A DNA stretch of 36,483 bases. It comes from Clostridia bacterium (GTDB taxonomy: Bacteria; Bacillota_A; Clostridia; Christensenellales; Aristaeellaceae). Location: contig JAFXMP010000330.1 in assembly GCA_017530275.1 (NCBI GenBank), forward strand, positions 1 through 36,483, read 5' to 3'. Positions 16,089 through 25,620 of this stretch are shown here, piece after piece. Under the pieces are notes generated by a model. It ran no database searches. It saw only the letters and a program-made list of their open reading frames with translations, and had not been told where the DNA came from. The translations under genes and the position numbers were made by a program. Numbering within the stretch: position 1 is the stretch's first letter; each line of letters opens with the position of its first letter.

Positions 16089-17834
16089 CTATTTGATTTC
16101 GATAAACAGATCAAGCGATCCTTTTTCATCGGGCGCAACGACCAGGTTCGCCGCTTCAAAACCGGGCGCCAAATTGAATACGTGGCCCTTGTAATTGATG
16201 CCCGTAGCGGAAGCGACGCGCAGTTTGCCGTCCAGCAAGATGCCTTTCCCCGCAATCACAGGCGGATGATCGGATGGACAAATGATGGGCAGGATCAGCG
16301 GCGCGTTGGCTGTCCCTTTGATGGACAGGCCGCGTTCGGTCAGCGTATATTCCAGGACGTATGCATCCCCGCTGGGGGAGGCCTGATGGTCAATATCGCA
16401 CAGAGCGCCTGATACGCAGGCGACGGTGCGGTCGGGAAAGGCTTCTGTGGTTACGGACGCCGTGAAATCATATACTTGGGAATAGACCGTTCCATTTTCT
16501 TTTTTCTCCAGCCGCGGGCACAGGGAGCCTTGCAGGCCTATTTTGCGCGTCAACTGCTGATTCAGCGGTTCTCGCAGGGAAAAGTCCGTATTGGCCGACG
16601 CGATGACCGGCCCGTAAGCGCGGTGCCACAGCATGGTCACCGCCCCGCCGGAAGCGTGCCCGCCCTTCATGTAGGGAAAGTCCCCGGCGCAAACGGTCAT
16701 CCGCCAATCGCCGCACGAGAGACGGTAGGTTTCGATTTCCGGGTAGTATTTTACGGGTTCCGGGTCGTCAGAGGGGAGAGCGGTGCGCTCGAATTCCGCC
16801 ACGCCCTCGTCCAATGATTGCGCGATCGCCTTAGCGTGACAGAATGCGTGATGCGTGCAGGGGAGCTCGCCGTGAAGCCTGTAATGGGGTCCGCCGTATA
16901 GCAAGCCCTCCGTGCAGCACTGATACAGCAGCAGGTTCCGGTAGGCGGCTTCCGCGAACAGGGGTTCATCTTTGCCCAGTGCATTCAGCATTGGCTGGCA
17001 CCCGTCGGCGGTGCGGCTTCCCCAATAGGTCCATTTGAAGTTGCGCGACCCGAAGCTGTTGTCCCACGCGCCGTCGGGAAGCATGAAATCCAGCTGGGCC
17101 CTGGCCGCCTCCCGAACGATGGACAGGGCGTTTGCATCCCCCATGGCTTCGGCGTACTCGAAAAGGGAAGGAAGCGTTTCTTCCACGTTGTAGCCCACGT
17201 CCACCGCACACCCGCCCCGCGGGGTAGCGCTTCTCTTTAGGCTGCCTTCGCCGTACACGAGCCCTTGCTCGGAAATGTGCCGAAAGCAAAAATCCGCCAA
17301 TCGCTTCGCCTGCGCAAGCATGGGGCCGCAATCGAAGTAACGGCCGGTCAGCGCCATGGCGGCAGCGTTGGCGGCGATATAATTGATGTTGAAACGGCCT
17401 TCCGGGGTGATGCCGTCCTGGAGCCACGAGGCCGCTTTGAACAGCCGTTCTTCCCAGGCAGCTTTTTCTTTCGCCGTCAGCAGCCCGCCGTGATACCGGA
17501 GCGCTTTTTCCAGACTGATGGCTGAAAACACAGTGGTGCCGTTCCAGGCGCTTTGCGAATCGTTATAGAAGCTTCCGTCGTCGCAGAGCATAAAAGCAGA
17601 CCAGCGAAAAAGCGCCCTGGCGGCGTCTAAATATTTCGTTTCCCCCGAAAAATCCGCCATGGCCAGCAGCGGATAAATGGCTTCATGGCAGCGCCCGTGT
17701 ATGTGCGAGCACGCCGGGCAGATCATCGCGCCGTCTATGGACGGATGAGCGGGATCTTTCAGCGTATAGGACAGCAGGGCATCCATCCATTCCTTCAGCA
17801 GCTGAAAGTATTCATTTCTAATGCAAGCGCGCAT
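16089..17834 (-). CDS. Putative (alpha/alpha)-toroid carbohydrate-active enzyme, cytoplasmic
   Basis: The 581-residue protein is not assigned to a family with confidence. The first ~370 residues are helical, with repeated aromatic and Ala-rich helices and turns such as CHEAIYPLLAMADFSGETKY, RFNINYIAANAAAMALTGRY and NFKWTYWGSRTADGCQPML. This recalls the (alpha/alpha)6-type barrels of polysaccharide lyases and unsaturated glucuronyl hydrolases. Residues ~380-581 are beta-rich and could be the sandwich domain that follows such barrels in heparinase-like enzymes. Many His, Trp and Tyr residues (for example YGGPHYRLHGELPCTHHAFCHA) suggest a sugar-binding cleft. There is no signal peptide, so the substrate would be an imported oligosaccharide. 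GGGAGG lies nine bases before the ATG at 17834. It is first of a two-gene unit with the EEP protein. Confidence 0.6.
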   Translation of the reverse strand: MRACIRNEYFQLLKEWMDALLSYTLKDPAHPSIDGAMICPACSHIHGRCHEAIYPLLAMADFSGETKYLDAARALFRWSAFMLCDDGSFYNDSQSAWNGTTVFSAISLEKALRYHGGLLTAKEKAAWEERLFKAASWLQDGITPEGRFNINYIAANAAAMALTGRYFDCGPMLAQAKRLADFCFRHISEQGLVYGEGSLKRSATPRGGCAVDVGYNVEETLPSLFEYAEAMGDANALSIVREAARAQLDFMLPDGAWDNSFGSRNFKWTYWGSRTADGCQPMLNALGKDEPLFAEAAYRNLLLYQCCTEGLLYGGPHYRLHGELPCTHHAFCHAKAIAQSLDEGVAEFERTALPSDDPEPVKYYPEIETYRLSCGDWRMTVCAGDFPYMKGGHASGGAVTMLWHRAYGPVIASANTDFSLREPLNQQLTRKIGLQGSLCPRLEKKENGTVYSQVYDFTASVTTEAFPDRTVACVSGALCDIDHQASPSGDAYVLEYTLTERGLSIKGTANAPLILPIICPSDHPPVIAGKGILLDGKLRVASATGINYKGHVFNLAPGFEAANLVVAPDEKGSLDLFIEIK

Positions 17835-18260
17835 TGTTTTTTTCCTCCCTTACCGAAGCGGGAGACGCTTTACAGCTGTTCTCCGTCCGGCATGATATCA
17901 TATTGTTCCGGCCGCTGAAACTCGATCAGCAAAACAAATGCAGAACAGTACGACCATGAATGACCAAGGGAAGTTCACACTTCATAAAACAGTATTTGAC
18001 AGACATTAAGAAAAAGGCATCCGCGTGCTGGATTGATCAATACTGATGGTACACTTTGAATGGACTACTGTACTTTTATAGGTGCAGCAGTCCATTATTT
18101 TGTTTCTTTTTGGCTATTATGAATACCTCGGCGAACAGATTCGGGGGATAAAACTGACGCTGGCAGTGGAGAACGGCGTTCCGGAATATGATTCTAAGGA
18201 GAACATGCAAGGAGAGACCAAGTTCAGAATCTGGCTGATTAACAGACTTTTGGGTTATCA
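17835..18260. other. AT-rich intergenic region without a supported gene
   Basis: About 425 bases between the toroid-like gene and the purL end. It contains a perfect 10-base palindrome ATGATATCAT (17892-17901). It also has an imperfect inverted repeat TGGACTACTG (18061-18070) with CAGCAGTCCA (18085-18094), followed on the plus strand by a T-rich stretch, so it could terminate plus-strand transcription. A 74-codon plus-strand frame (18082-18306) overlaps the purL 3' end and looks like no known protein. No terminator was found after purL. Confidence 0.5.
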
Positions 18261-21200
18261 TCAACCAAAATACCTTTTCACGCTGCGGAACAGGCCCATA
18301 TCGTAATTACCGGGCACATTCTTGTACAGGCCCACGTCGATGCGCTCGCTGTGGCCCATTTTGCCCAGGACCCGGCCGTCGGGGGAGAGGATGCCCTCGA
18401 TGGCGGCAACGGAGCCGTTGGGGTTAAACAGGATATCATCGGTAGGATTGCCGTCCAGGTCCACGTACTGGGTGGCGACCTGGCCGTTGGAGATGAGTTT
18501 TTTCAGCACTTCGTCGCTGCACAGGAAGCGGCCCTCTCCGTGGCTGATGGGCACGGTGAAAATGTCGCCGGGCTTCGTCTCCATGAGCCAGGGAGAATTG
18601 TTGGAGGCCACCCGCGTGCGCACCAAACGGCTCTGATGGCGGCCGATGGTGTTGTAGGTGAGTGTCGGCGCGGCGGCGCTGGGAGCGGTAATTTTGCCGA
18701 AAGGAACCAACCCCAATTTGATCAGTGCCTGGAAGCCGTTGCAGATTCCCAGCATCAGGCCGTCCCGGTTGTCTAATAAATCGTGAACGCCGTCCGCCAC
18801 CGCCGCGCTGCGGAAGAAGGCGGTTATGAATTTACCGCTGCCGTCCGGCTCGTCGCCGCCGGAGAAGCCGCCGGGGATGAACACGATCTGGGCGTTTTTG
18901 AGGGCCTTGGCAAAGCGCTCCACGGAATCGGAAACGCCCTGGGCGGAAAGGTTGTTCAGCACCAGGATTTCTCCCTTGAGACCAGCTTTTTCAACGGCTT
19001 TCAGGGAATCGTATTCGCAGTTGGTGCCGGGGAACACGGGAATGAGGACGCGAGGAACGGCCACAGACTTTTGGTGCCGGATCACGGGCCTGCTTTGGGC
19101 GGTGATGACGGGGATTTCTTGTTTTCCCGGCACGGTGGCGGGGAACACGTTTTCCAGCCGGGCTTCGTAGATTTGGGACAGCTCGTTAAGGGACAGGCTT
19201 TCGTTCCGCCAGGAGAAAAGCCCGCTGTCCGAGGTGCGGCCTAAGCATACGCCGATGGGCATATCTTCCGCCAATTCCACAATAAATGCGCCGTACTGCT
19301 TGCGGAAAAGCAGCTCCAGGGAAAGATTCTCGTCAAAGGTGAAGCCCAAGCCGTTTCCCAGGGCCATTTTGAGCACGCCCTCCGCCGCGCCGCCCCTTTC
19401 GACGGCCCAGGCAGACAGGGCTTTGCCGCTTCGCAGCAGATCATGGACCTGGGAAAGCAGGGCCAGGAAGGATGCTTTTTCAGGCAGGCTGTTTTGATCG
19501 TAAGCCGGGGACATCAGGACCGTTTTATGCCCCGCGCCCTTGAATTCGGGGGAACGTACGTTGCCGATCTTCCCGGTGGTCACGGCGAAGGAAACCAGGG
19601 TGGGGGGCACGTCGAGGTTTTCAAAGGTGCCGCTCATGCTGTCCTTGCCGCCGATGGCGCCGCAGCCCAAATCCCATTGGGCCTGCAAAGCGCCCAGCAG
19701 GGCGGCCAGGGGTTTGCCCCAGCGGTCGGGCTTACCCTGGGGCTTTTCAAAATACTCCTGGAAAGTGAGGTAAACGTCCTTCATGTCCGCGCCGCTGGCA
19801 ATTAGCTTGGCAACGGACTGGGCCACGGCCAGATACGCTCCCCGGTAGGGACTGGCTTCCATGGTATAGGGATCGTAACCCCAGGCCATGAAGGAAACGG
19901 TGTCGGTGTCGCCCTGTTCCCGTGAAATCTTGTGCGCCATGGCCTGAATGGGGGTCAGTTGGTTTTTGCCGCCGAAGGGCATGAGTACCGTGCCCGCGCC
20001 GATGGTGGAGTCGAAGCGTTCGGAAAGACCCCGCTGGGAGCACACGTTCAGGTCGTTCGCCAGATTGCGGTAAGCGGAGGAAAAATCCGTAGGAATCGTC
20101 AGGTTTTCCGGCTTGGGCGCGATGACGTGGGCCGCGGTTTCCTTGGGCGCGCCGTTGGAATTGAGGAAAGCCCGGGAGATGTTCACGATGGTCTGGCCCC
20201 GCCATTTCATGGTGAGCCGGGGGTCCGCCTGCACCACGGCCACAATTGTGGCTTCCAGGTTTTCGGCGTCGGCCAGGGTGATGAATCTTTCCGCGTCCTG
20301 GGGAGCTACCACCACGGCCATGCGCTCCTGGCTTTCGGAAATGGCCAATTCCGTGCCGTCCAGGCCCTCGTACTTCTTGGGCACTTTGTCCAGGTCGATG
20401 GCGATGCCGTCCGCTAATTCGCCGATGGCGACGCTTACGCCGCCCGCGCCGAAGTCGTTGCAGCGCTTGATGAGCAGGGAGGCTTCTTTATTGCGGAAAA
20501 GCCGCTGGAGCTTGCGCTCCTCCGGCGCGTTGCCCTTCTGCACCTCCGCGCCGCAGGTGTCGATGGACTGGAGGGTGTGGGCCTTCGACGAGCCGGTGGC
20601 CCCGCCGCAGCCGTCCCGGCCCGTGCGTCCGCCCAGCAGGATGATGATGTCGCCGGGAGCGGGCGCCTCCCGCCGCACGTTTTCCGCCGGGGCGGCGGCG
20701 ATGACCGCGCCGATCTCCATGCGCTTGGCGGCGTAGCCGGGATGGTATAATTCATGCACCTCGCCGGTGGCAAGGCCGATCTGGTTGCCATAGCTGGAAT
20801 AGCCCGCCGCCGCCGTGGTGACGATCTTGCGCTGGGGCAGCTTGCCGGGCAGGGTTTCGGAAAGGGGCGCGGTGGGGTCGGCGGCCCCGGTAACGCGCAT
20901 GGCGGCGTACACGTAGGCCCGGCCGGAAAGGGGGTCGCGGATGGCCCCGCCGATGCAGGTGGCCGCGCCGCCGAAGGGCTCGATTTCCGTGGGATGGTTG
21001 TGGGTTTCGTTTTTGAACAGCAGCAGCCACTTTTCCGGGCCCTTTTCCGTCTCCACGTCGATTTTCACCGTGCAGGCGTTGATTTCCTCAGATTCGTCCA
21101 GCTTGGAAAGCAACCCCTGCTTTTTCAGATACTTGGCCCCGATGGTCGCCATATCCATGAGGGTGATGGGCTTTTTGATTCTCAGCTCTTCCCGCGCTTC

Positions 21201-21950
21201 CAAATAGCGCTCATAGGTCTTTTGCGCCGCCGGATCGTCGATTCGTACGTCCTTCAAATGGGTCAGGAAGGTGGTGTGCCGGCAATGGTCGCTCCAATAA
21301 GTGTCCAGCATGCGGATCTCGGTCAGGGTGGGGCAGCGGTTTTCCGCCTTGAAGTAATCCTGGCAGAATTTCAGGTCATCCCCGTCCATGGCAAGGCCGT
21401 ACTTTTTCACAAAGGCCAGCAGGTCTGCTTCGTCCAGGAAGAGGAAATCATGCAGGGTTTCCACCATGGGCGGCGCGTCGTAGGCGGTTTTCAGGGTGTC
21501 GAAGGGGGCCAGGGACGCTTCCCGGCTCTCCACGGGGTTGATCACGTATTTTTTGATTTTTTCCCGGTCGGCTTCCGTCAAATGGCCGTACAGCGAATAC
21601 ACCCTGGCAGAACGCACGATGGGGCGCTCCCCCTGGGAAATCAACTGGATGCACTGGGCCGCGCTGTCTGCACGCTGGTCGAACTGGCCGGGCAGGTATT
21701 CCACGGCGAACACGGAAGCGCCGTCCGCCTCGGGCATTGCTTCCGAAATGTTGTCCAGAGGCGGTTCGGAAAACACGGCGGTTTTGGCGGTTTCAAACAG
21801 CGCTTCGTCGATGCCCTCCACGTCGTACCGGTTCAGCATCCGCAGGTTTTTCAGGGATGCGACGCCTAACAGATTGACCAAATCGTTCTTTAAGCTCTGG
21901 GCCTCGTGATCCAGCCCCGGCTTTTTTTCCACATAAACGCGGTAAACCAC
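18261..21950 (-). CDS. purL: Phosphoribosylformylglycinamidine synthase, single-chain
   Basis: Step 4 of purine synthesis: FGAR + Gln + ATP to FGAM. The 1229 residues join the synthase and glutaminase parts in one chain, as in some clostridia and in proteobacteria, so separate purS and purQ are not needed. The C-terminal class I amidotransferase begins near residue 990 (VLIPVFPGTNCEYDSLKAVE). It has the nucleophile Cys1070 in GICNGFQ and the His1137/Glu1139 pair in SHGEGRF. The synthase part shows the LDTYWSDHCRHTTF and FKNETHNHPTEIEPFGGAATCIGG motifs. It starts with GTG at 21950 behind GGAGGGG that overlaps the end of purD, three bases away, so translation is probably coupled. It is last in the cluster. 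Confidence 0.96.
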   Translation of the reverse strand: MVYRVYVEKKPGLDHEAQSLKNDLVNLLGVASLKNLRMLNRYDVEGIDEALFETAKTAVFSEPPLDNISEAMPEADGASVFAVEYLPGQFDQRADSAAQCIQLISQGERPIVRSARVYSLYGHLTEADREKIKKYVINPVESREASLAPFDTLKTAYDAPPMVETLHDFLFLDEADLLAFVKKYGLAMDGDDLKFCQDYFKAENRCPTLTEIRMLDTYWSDHCRHTTFLTHLKDVRIDDPAAQKTYERYLEAREELRIKKPITLMDMATIGAKYLKKQGLLSKLDESEEINACTVKIDVETEKGPEKWLLLFKNETHNHPTEIEPFGGAATCIGGAIRDPLSGRAYVYAAMRVTGAADPTAPLSETLPGKLPQRKIVTTAAAGYSSYGNQIGLATGEVHELYHPGYAAKRMEIGAVIAAAPAENVRREAPAPGDIIILLGGRTGRDGCGGATGSSKAHTLQSIDTCGAEVQKGNAPEERKLQRLFRNKEASLLIKRCNDFGAGGVSVAIGELADGIAIDLDKVPKKYEGLDGTELAISESQERMAVVVAPQDAERFITLADAENLEATIVAVVQADPRLTMKWRGQTIVNISRAFLNSNGAPKETAAHVIAPKPENLTIPTDFSSAYRNLANDLNVCSQRGLSERFDSTIGAGTVLMPFGGKNQLTPIQAMAHKISREQGDTDTVSFMAWGYDPYTMEASPYRGAYLAVAQSVAKLIASGADMKDVYLTFQEYFEKPQGKPDRWGKPLAALLGALQAQWDLGCGAIGGKDSMSGTFENLDVPPTLVSFAVTTGKIGNVRSPEFKGAGHKTVLMSPAYDQNSLPEKASFLALLSQVHDLLRSGKALSAWAVERGGAAEGVLKMALGNGLGFTFDENLSLELLFRKQYGAFIVELAEDMPIGVCLGRTSDSGLFSWRNESLSLNELSQIYEARLENVFPATVPGKQEIPVITAQSRPVIRHQKSVAVPRVLIPVFPGTNCEYDSLKAVEKAGLKGEILVLNNLSAQGVSDSVERFAKALKNAQIVFIPGGFSGGDEPDGSGKFITAFFRSAAVADGVHDLLDNRDGLMLGICNGFQALIKLGLVPFGKITAPSAAAPTLTYNTIGRHQSRLVRTRVASNNSPWLMETKPGDIFTVPISHGEGRFLCSDEVLKKLISNGQVATQYVDLDGNPTDDILFNPNGSVAAIEGILSPDGRVLGKMGHSERIDVGLYKNVPGNYDMGLFRSVKRYFG

Positions 21951-21953
21951 GGC

Positions 21954-23225
21954 TTACCCCTCCTTGCTCAGTGCGCGCTGGCCGATGTCCCGGCGGTAAA
22001 AGGCGTTGTCAAAGTGGGTTTTTTCCACGGCGGCGTAGGCTTTTTCAATGGCGGCTTTCAGGCTGTCCGCCGTGGCGGTCACGCCCAGCACCCGGCCTCC
22101 GTTGGTGAGCAGCTCGCCGTTATCGCCCAGCTTCGCCCCGGCCACGTAGGTGGTGATTTCGTCGGTATCCGAGGTCAGGGTAATGGGGAAGCCCTTTTCG
22201 TAATGCTGGGGATAGCCTTTGGAGGCCATGACCACGCAGCAGGCCGCGCCGGACGAAAATTCCACGGGGCAGGCGTCCAGCGTTTCATTGCGCACCGCCT
22301 GCATGACGGTCAGCAGGTCGGACTTCAGCAGGGGCAGCACCACCTGGGTTTCCGGGTCGCCGAAACGGCAGTTGTATTCGATCACCTTGGGGCCGTTTTT
22401 CGTGACCATGAGGCCGAAGTACAGGCAGCCCTTGAAGGGACAGCCCTCGTTTGCCATGGCGCGGATGGTGGGCAGGAAGATTTCATTCATGCAGCGTTCC
22501 GCGACTTCGGGCGTGTAATAAGGGTTGGGCGCGATGGTGCCCATGCCGCCTGTGTTCAGGCCCTTGTCCCCGTCCAGGGCCCGCTTGTGATCCATGGAGG
22601 AAACCATGGGTTTGACGGTTTTGCCGTCGGTGAAAGCCAGCACGGAAACCTCCGGCCCTTCTAAGAATTCCTCAATGACCACCCGGCTGCCGCTGTCGCC
22701 GAAGACCTTGTTTTCCATCATATCCGAAACGGCGGCTTCCGCTTCGGCAAGGGTCTGAGCGATGATGACGCCCTTGCCCAGAGCCAGGCCGTCCGCTTTA
22801 ATGACGGCGGGCAGGGGCGCGGTTTTGAGGTACGCTTTCGCCGCCTCCGGGTCGGTGAACACCTGATAGGCGGCGGTGGGGATGCCGTACTTCTTCATCA
22901 ATTCCTTGGCAAAGACCTTGCTGCTTTCGATGCGGGCGGCAGCCTGGGTGGGGCCGAAGGCGGGAACGCCCGCATTTTCCAGCGCGTCCACCGCGCCCAG
23001 GGCCAGGGGGTCGTCCGGGGCCACCACGGCGAAATCAATATTTTTGATCACCGCGAAATCCACGATCTCGTCAATTTCCTTGGCCCCGATGGGCACGCAC
23101 ACCGCGTCCTTCGCTATGCCGCCGTTTCCGGGGAGGGCGTAAATGGTTTCTGCTTCGGGATTTTTTTTCAGGGATTTAATGAGGGCGTGTTCCCGCCCGC
23201 CGGAACCGACGACCAGAATGTTCAT
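21954..23225 (-). CDS. purD: Phosphoribosylamine-glycine ligase
   Basis: Step 2 of purine synthesis: 5-phosphoribosylamine + glycine + ATP to GAR. The 423-residue length is standard. It opens with MNILVVGSGGREHALIKSL, the family N-terminus, followed by the PGNGGIAKDA loop. An ATP-grasp fold carries PAVIKADGLALGKGVIIA near 135-152, GPEVSVLAFTDG, and NCRFGDPETQ near 290. The ATG at 23225 has AGGAGG seven bases upstream. It is 21 bases after the DUF554 gene and three before purL, whose ribosome binding site lies within its last codons. Confidence 0.96.
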   Translation of the reverse strand: MNILVVGSGGREHALIKSLKKNPEAETIYALPGNGGIAKDAVCVPIGAKEIDEIVDFAVIKNIDFAVVAPDDPLALGAVDALENAGVPAFGPTQAAARIESSKVFAKELMKKYGIPTAAYQVFTDPEAAKAYLKTAPLPAVIKADGLALGKGVIIAQTLAEAEAAVSDMMENKVFGDSGSRVVIEEFLEGPEVSVLAFTDGKTVKPMVSSMDHKRALDGDKGLNTGGMGTIAPNPYYTPEVAERCMNEIFLPTIRAMANEGCPFKGCLYFGLMVTKNGPKVIEYNCRFGDPETQVVLPLLKSDLLTVMQAVRNETLDACPVEFSSGAACCVVMASKGYPQHYEKGFPITLTSDTDEITTYVAGAKLGDNGELLTNGGRVLGVTATADSLKAAIEKAYAAVEKTHFDNAFYRRDIGQRALSKEG

Positions 23226-23246
23226 GAAGTGCCTCCTCTTGAAAAA

Positions 23247-23966
23247 TCAAATGGGAATAAACGCCGCGATCACCGCGAACACAACGGCGGGCAGCAGGTT
23301 CGCCACCCGGATTTTCTTTCCCCAGACCAAATTCAAGCCCACGCAGAAGATTAAGATGGAGCCGATCAGGGATAGATACTGCATGGCCAGATCCGTCATG
23401 ACGGGCTTCAAAAAAGAAGCAAAAACGGTGATCAAGCCTTCAAAGACCAGCACCGGAATGGACGAAAACCCTGCGCCCTTTCCCAGCGAGCATGTCATGA
23501 CCATGATAATGATGAAGTCCAAAACCGCCTTTGTGGCCAGGATAGACCAGTCGCCCAAAATGCCGTCCTGGATAGCGCCCACAATGGCCATAGCGCCGAT
23601 GCATACCGTCAGGGAGGCGGTGACAAAGGCATTGACGAAATCTTTGTCTTTGGCGTTTCCGGTTTTCCGCTTCAGCCATTCCCCAAAACGCTCAAACCAG
23701 CCTTCAATATTGACCGCTTCGCCAATAAACGCGCCCAGGGCCAGACAGACCGTAACCAGCATGGCCTGACCGCTGGTGATAACGCCCTCGCTGACCGTCA
23801 GCATGCCCTGCATGGCCCCGGCGATGCCGATAAACAGAACGCTGACGCCGCAGGCGGCGGTCAGGGAGGATTGATGCCGTTCCTTGAGCAGCTTTCCGAA
23901 AAAATGCCCGGTGAACCCGCCCAGTACAATGGCCGCAGTGTTGATGATCGTTCCGAATCCAAACAT
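23247..23966 (-). CDS. DUF554 family membrane protein
   Basis: The 239-residue product starts MFGFGTIINTAAIVLGGFTG, typical of DUF554 (YdfK/YqgA type), and has six to seven hydrophobic helices. Conserved features are the Gly-rich first helix, GAFIGEAVNIEGWFERFGEWL near 78-98, and an internally repeated SLTVCIGAMAIVGAIQDG stretch. The function is unknown; a transport role is only suspected. AGGTG precedes the ATG at 23966. It is 19 bases after the DinB-like gene and 21 before purD, so it is inside the same transcript, but no link with purine synthesis is evident. Confidence 0.88.
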   Translation of the reverse strand: MFGFGTIINTAAIVLGGFTGHFFGKLLKERHQSSLTAACGVSVLFIGIAGAMQGMLTVSEGVITSGQAMLVTVCLALGAFIGEAVNIEGWFERFGEWLKRKTGNAKDKDFVNAFVTASLTVCIGAMAIVGAIQDGILGDWSILATKAVLDFIIIMVMTCSLGKGAGFSSIPVLVFEGLITVFASFLKPVMTDLAMQYLSLIGSILIFCVGLNLVWGKKIRVANLLPAVVFAVIAAFIPI

Positions 23967-23985
23967 ACTTTCACCTAAAAATGCT

Positions 23986-24648
23986 TTATGCCGCCGGTTG
24001 CAGTTTGGCCCTGATTCGCAAAGCCGCTTCGATGTGCATGATCCAGTGCCGGGAGAAGGGCATCTGGATCAGGCCGCGCACGTCCTTTTCGCACCAGTAG
24101 TCGATCAGCCAATGGGCGCTTTCATCTTCGCTGACCACATGCAGGGCTTCCAGGGCCGCTTTTCTTTCCTCCGGAATCTTTCGTTTCAAATCCTCGCAGG
24201 AGAAACCCCGCAGGAGGCTTTCCGTGCTTTCCTTGACTTCGGACAGATAGGCGTAAAGCGCGTCCAAATTCAAGTTCGCCGAAAAATCCGCGATCTGCTG
24301 CTTTTTCAATTCGTTTCCCGTGGTGATGATAGGCGCTTTGATTCGTTGTTGATACTCACCCCGAAAGAAAACTTGCTCGTCCCCGTTAATGAGCGTGTGG
24401 GCCACGATGTCCTCGATGCGGAAAATGTGCCAAAGGGAATAGGCGACGGTTTTGCTGTGATAGCCGTTGGCGTTGATGAAGGGAATGGCGCTGAAATCCG
24501 CCGGGGCCAAGGCGTTCCGGAAGGAAAGAATCGTTTCCATGAGCTGGCCACGCAGGGCAAACAGGGTTTCCAGGCCCACCTGAAAGGTATCCTTTTTCCG
24601 AAGCTGGGCCTGCAAGGTTTTGTTCAGTTCAGACCATTCCTTGTTCAC
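23986..24648 (-). CDS. DinB-like four-helix protein
   Basis: The 220-residue product resembles the DinB/YfiT-like helical-bundle metal-binding superfamily. Evidence is SLWHIFRIEDIVAHTLI (about 71-87), the signature helix with His74 and His84, and HWIMHIEAALRIRAKL near the C-terminus (His201, His205), where the remaining metal ligand is expected. In Bacillota this family includes thiol transferases using bacillithiol and many uncharacterised members. No substrate is suggested here. The start is a GTG at 24648 with AGAGGG six bases upstream; in-frame GTG (24663) and TTG (24669) codons lie upstream and overlap the previous gene. It sits 11 bases after the serine hydrolase gene and 19 before DUF554. 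Confidence 0.65.
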   Translation of the reverse strand: MNKEWSELNKTLQAQLRKKDTFQVGLETLFALRGQLMETILSFRNALAPADFSAIPFINANGYHSKTVAYSLWHIFRIEDIVAHTLINGDEQVFFRGEYQQRIKAPIITTGNELKKQQIADFSANLNLDALYAYLSEVKESTESLLRGFSCEDLKRKIPEERKAALEALHVVSEDESAHWLIDYWCEKDVRGLIQMPFSRHWIMHIEAALRIRAKLQPAA

Positions 24649-24659
24649 GCAAATCCCTC

Positions 24660-25523
24660 TCACTGACAAAGAAGATGCTTTTCTATGCTGGATAAAAGCG
24701 CGTCGGTACCGTCGGGCATATGACTCAAAAAGGTGACGATCAGGTTTTCATGAGGCAGGATAAGGCATCTCTGCCCCCATTTGCCGCTGACGCGGAAGCC
24801 GTTTCGATATTTCCAGAGAAAGTACCCATAGCCCCCTTCCCGGTTCATCTGCTGTACGGAGGAAGCCATTTTCACATAAGCTTCTGAAACGATCCTGTTT
24901 CCCTCATATATCCCGCCGCTGTACAGCAGCAGGCCCACGCGGCTTAAGTCGTTCACCGACAGTTTCATGCCGGAAGCGCCGTAGAAGTAACCGTCCGGGC
25001 ACCGGTCATATTCCGCCCCGACGATTTCTAAGGGCTTAAAAATGTTTCTTTCGATGAACGTCCAGGCGTCCTCCTGAAGGGCTTCGGTCAGGGCCACGCC
25101 CACCAGATAGGCCGGAATGTTGCTGTATTCAAAGCGCGGGTTTTCCGGCGCGGGCAGGGGACAGGAAAGGGAAAACCGCAGGAAACTGCCGCCCTCGGGC
25201 CGGAAGGGATAACCCGCCACCGACATGCACAGCAATCGGTGCAGCGAAATGCTTCTGTACATGTCCCGCTGGGATTGCGTCATTTCCGAAACAAACCGTC
25301 GGGGCAGGTAATCCAGTACGCACCTTTGCAGGTCGATCTTTCCATGATCCCAGGCAACGCCTACGGCGATGGAGAGGATGCTTTTTGTGGCGGAATAAAT
25401 GAGGTATTTTGTATCGCGGGTATTGCCGAAGCTGTGGGCCAACTGTCCGCCCAAATATACTTCCGCGCCGTACACCTGCCATTGATTGCTTTCAATATCC
25501 TGAACGAAAGCGTCAAAATCCAA
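24660..25523 (-). CDS. Beta-lactamase-family serine hydrolase, cytoplasmic
   Basis: From the chosen start the protein has 288 residues. All three motifs of the class C beta-lactamase/D,D-peptidase fold are visible: Ser44-Ala-Thr-Lys47 (YSATKSILS), Tyr133-Ser-Asn135 (EYSNIPAYL), and a Lys-Trp-Gly at 248-250 (SGKWGQR) in place of KTG or HxG. No signal peptide is present, which is unusual for cell-wall enzymes and points to an intracellular esterase or amidase. GGAG lies eight bases before the TTG at 25523, so that start is preferred; a GTG at 25532 and an ATG at 25577 are in frame but lack a site. It is the first gene after the 20-bp hairpin and may begin a sub-operon ending with purL. Confidence 0.8.
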   Translation of the reverse strand: MDFDAFVQDIESNQWQVYGAEVYLGGQLAHSFGNTRDTKYLIYSATKSILSIAVGVAWDHGKIDLQRCVLDYLPRRFVSEMTQSQRDMYRSISLHRLLCMSVAGYPFRPEGGSFLRFSLSCPLPAPENPRFEYSNIPAYLVGVALTEALQEDAWTFIERNIFKPLEIVGAEYDRCPDGYFYGASGMKLSVNDLSRVGLLLYSGGIYEGNRIVSEAYVKMASSVQQMNREGGYGYFLWKYRNGFRVSGKWGQRCLILPHENLIVTFLSHMPDGTDALLSSIEKHLLCQ

Positions 25524-25620
25524 GAGCTTCACTCCTATAGAAGGATAAAAAACGCGACAGTGGAAAACAGTATGCAAAAGAAATCAAGAGATTTCCACAA
25601 GAGGTTTCTTGGAAAGGGGT

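Noticed and set aside
18082..18306. Plus-strand ORF of 74 codons overlapping the purL end
   Set aside because: It overlaps purL by 46 bases, has no ribosome binding site and no recognisable family motif.
25524..25577. ATG at 25577 as start of the second serine hydrolase
   Set aside because: No ribosome binding site precedes it and the extra residues do not resemble a signal peptide; GGAG is correctly spaced for the TTG at 25523.
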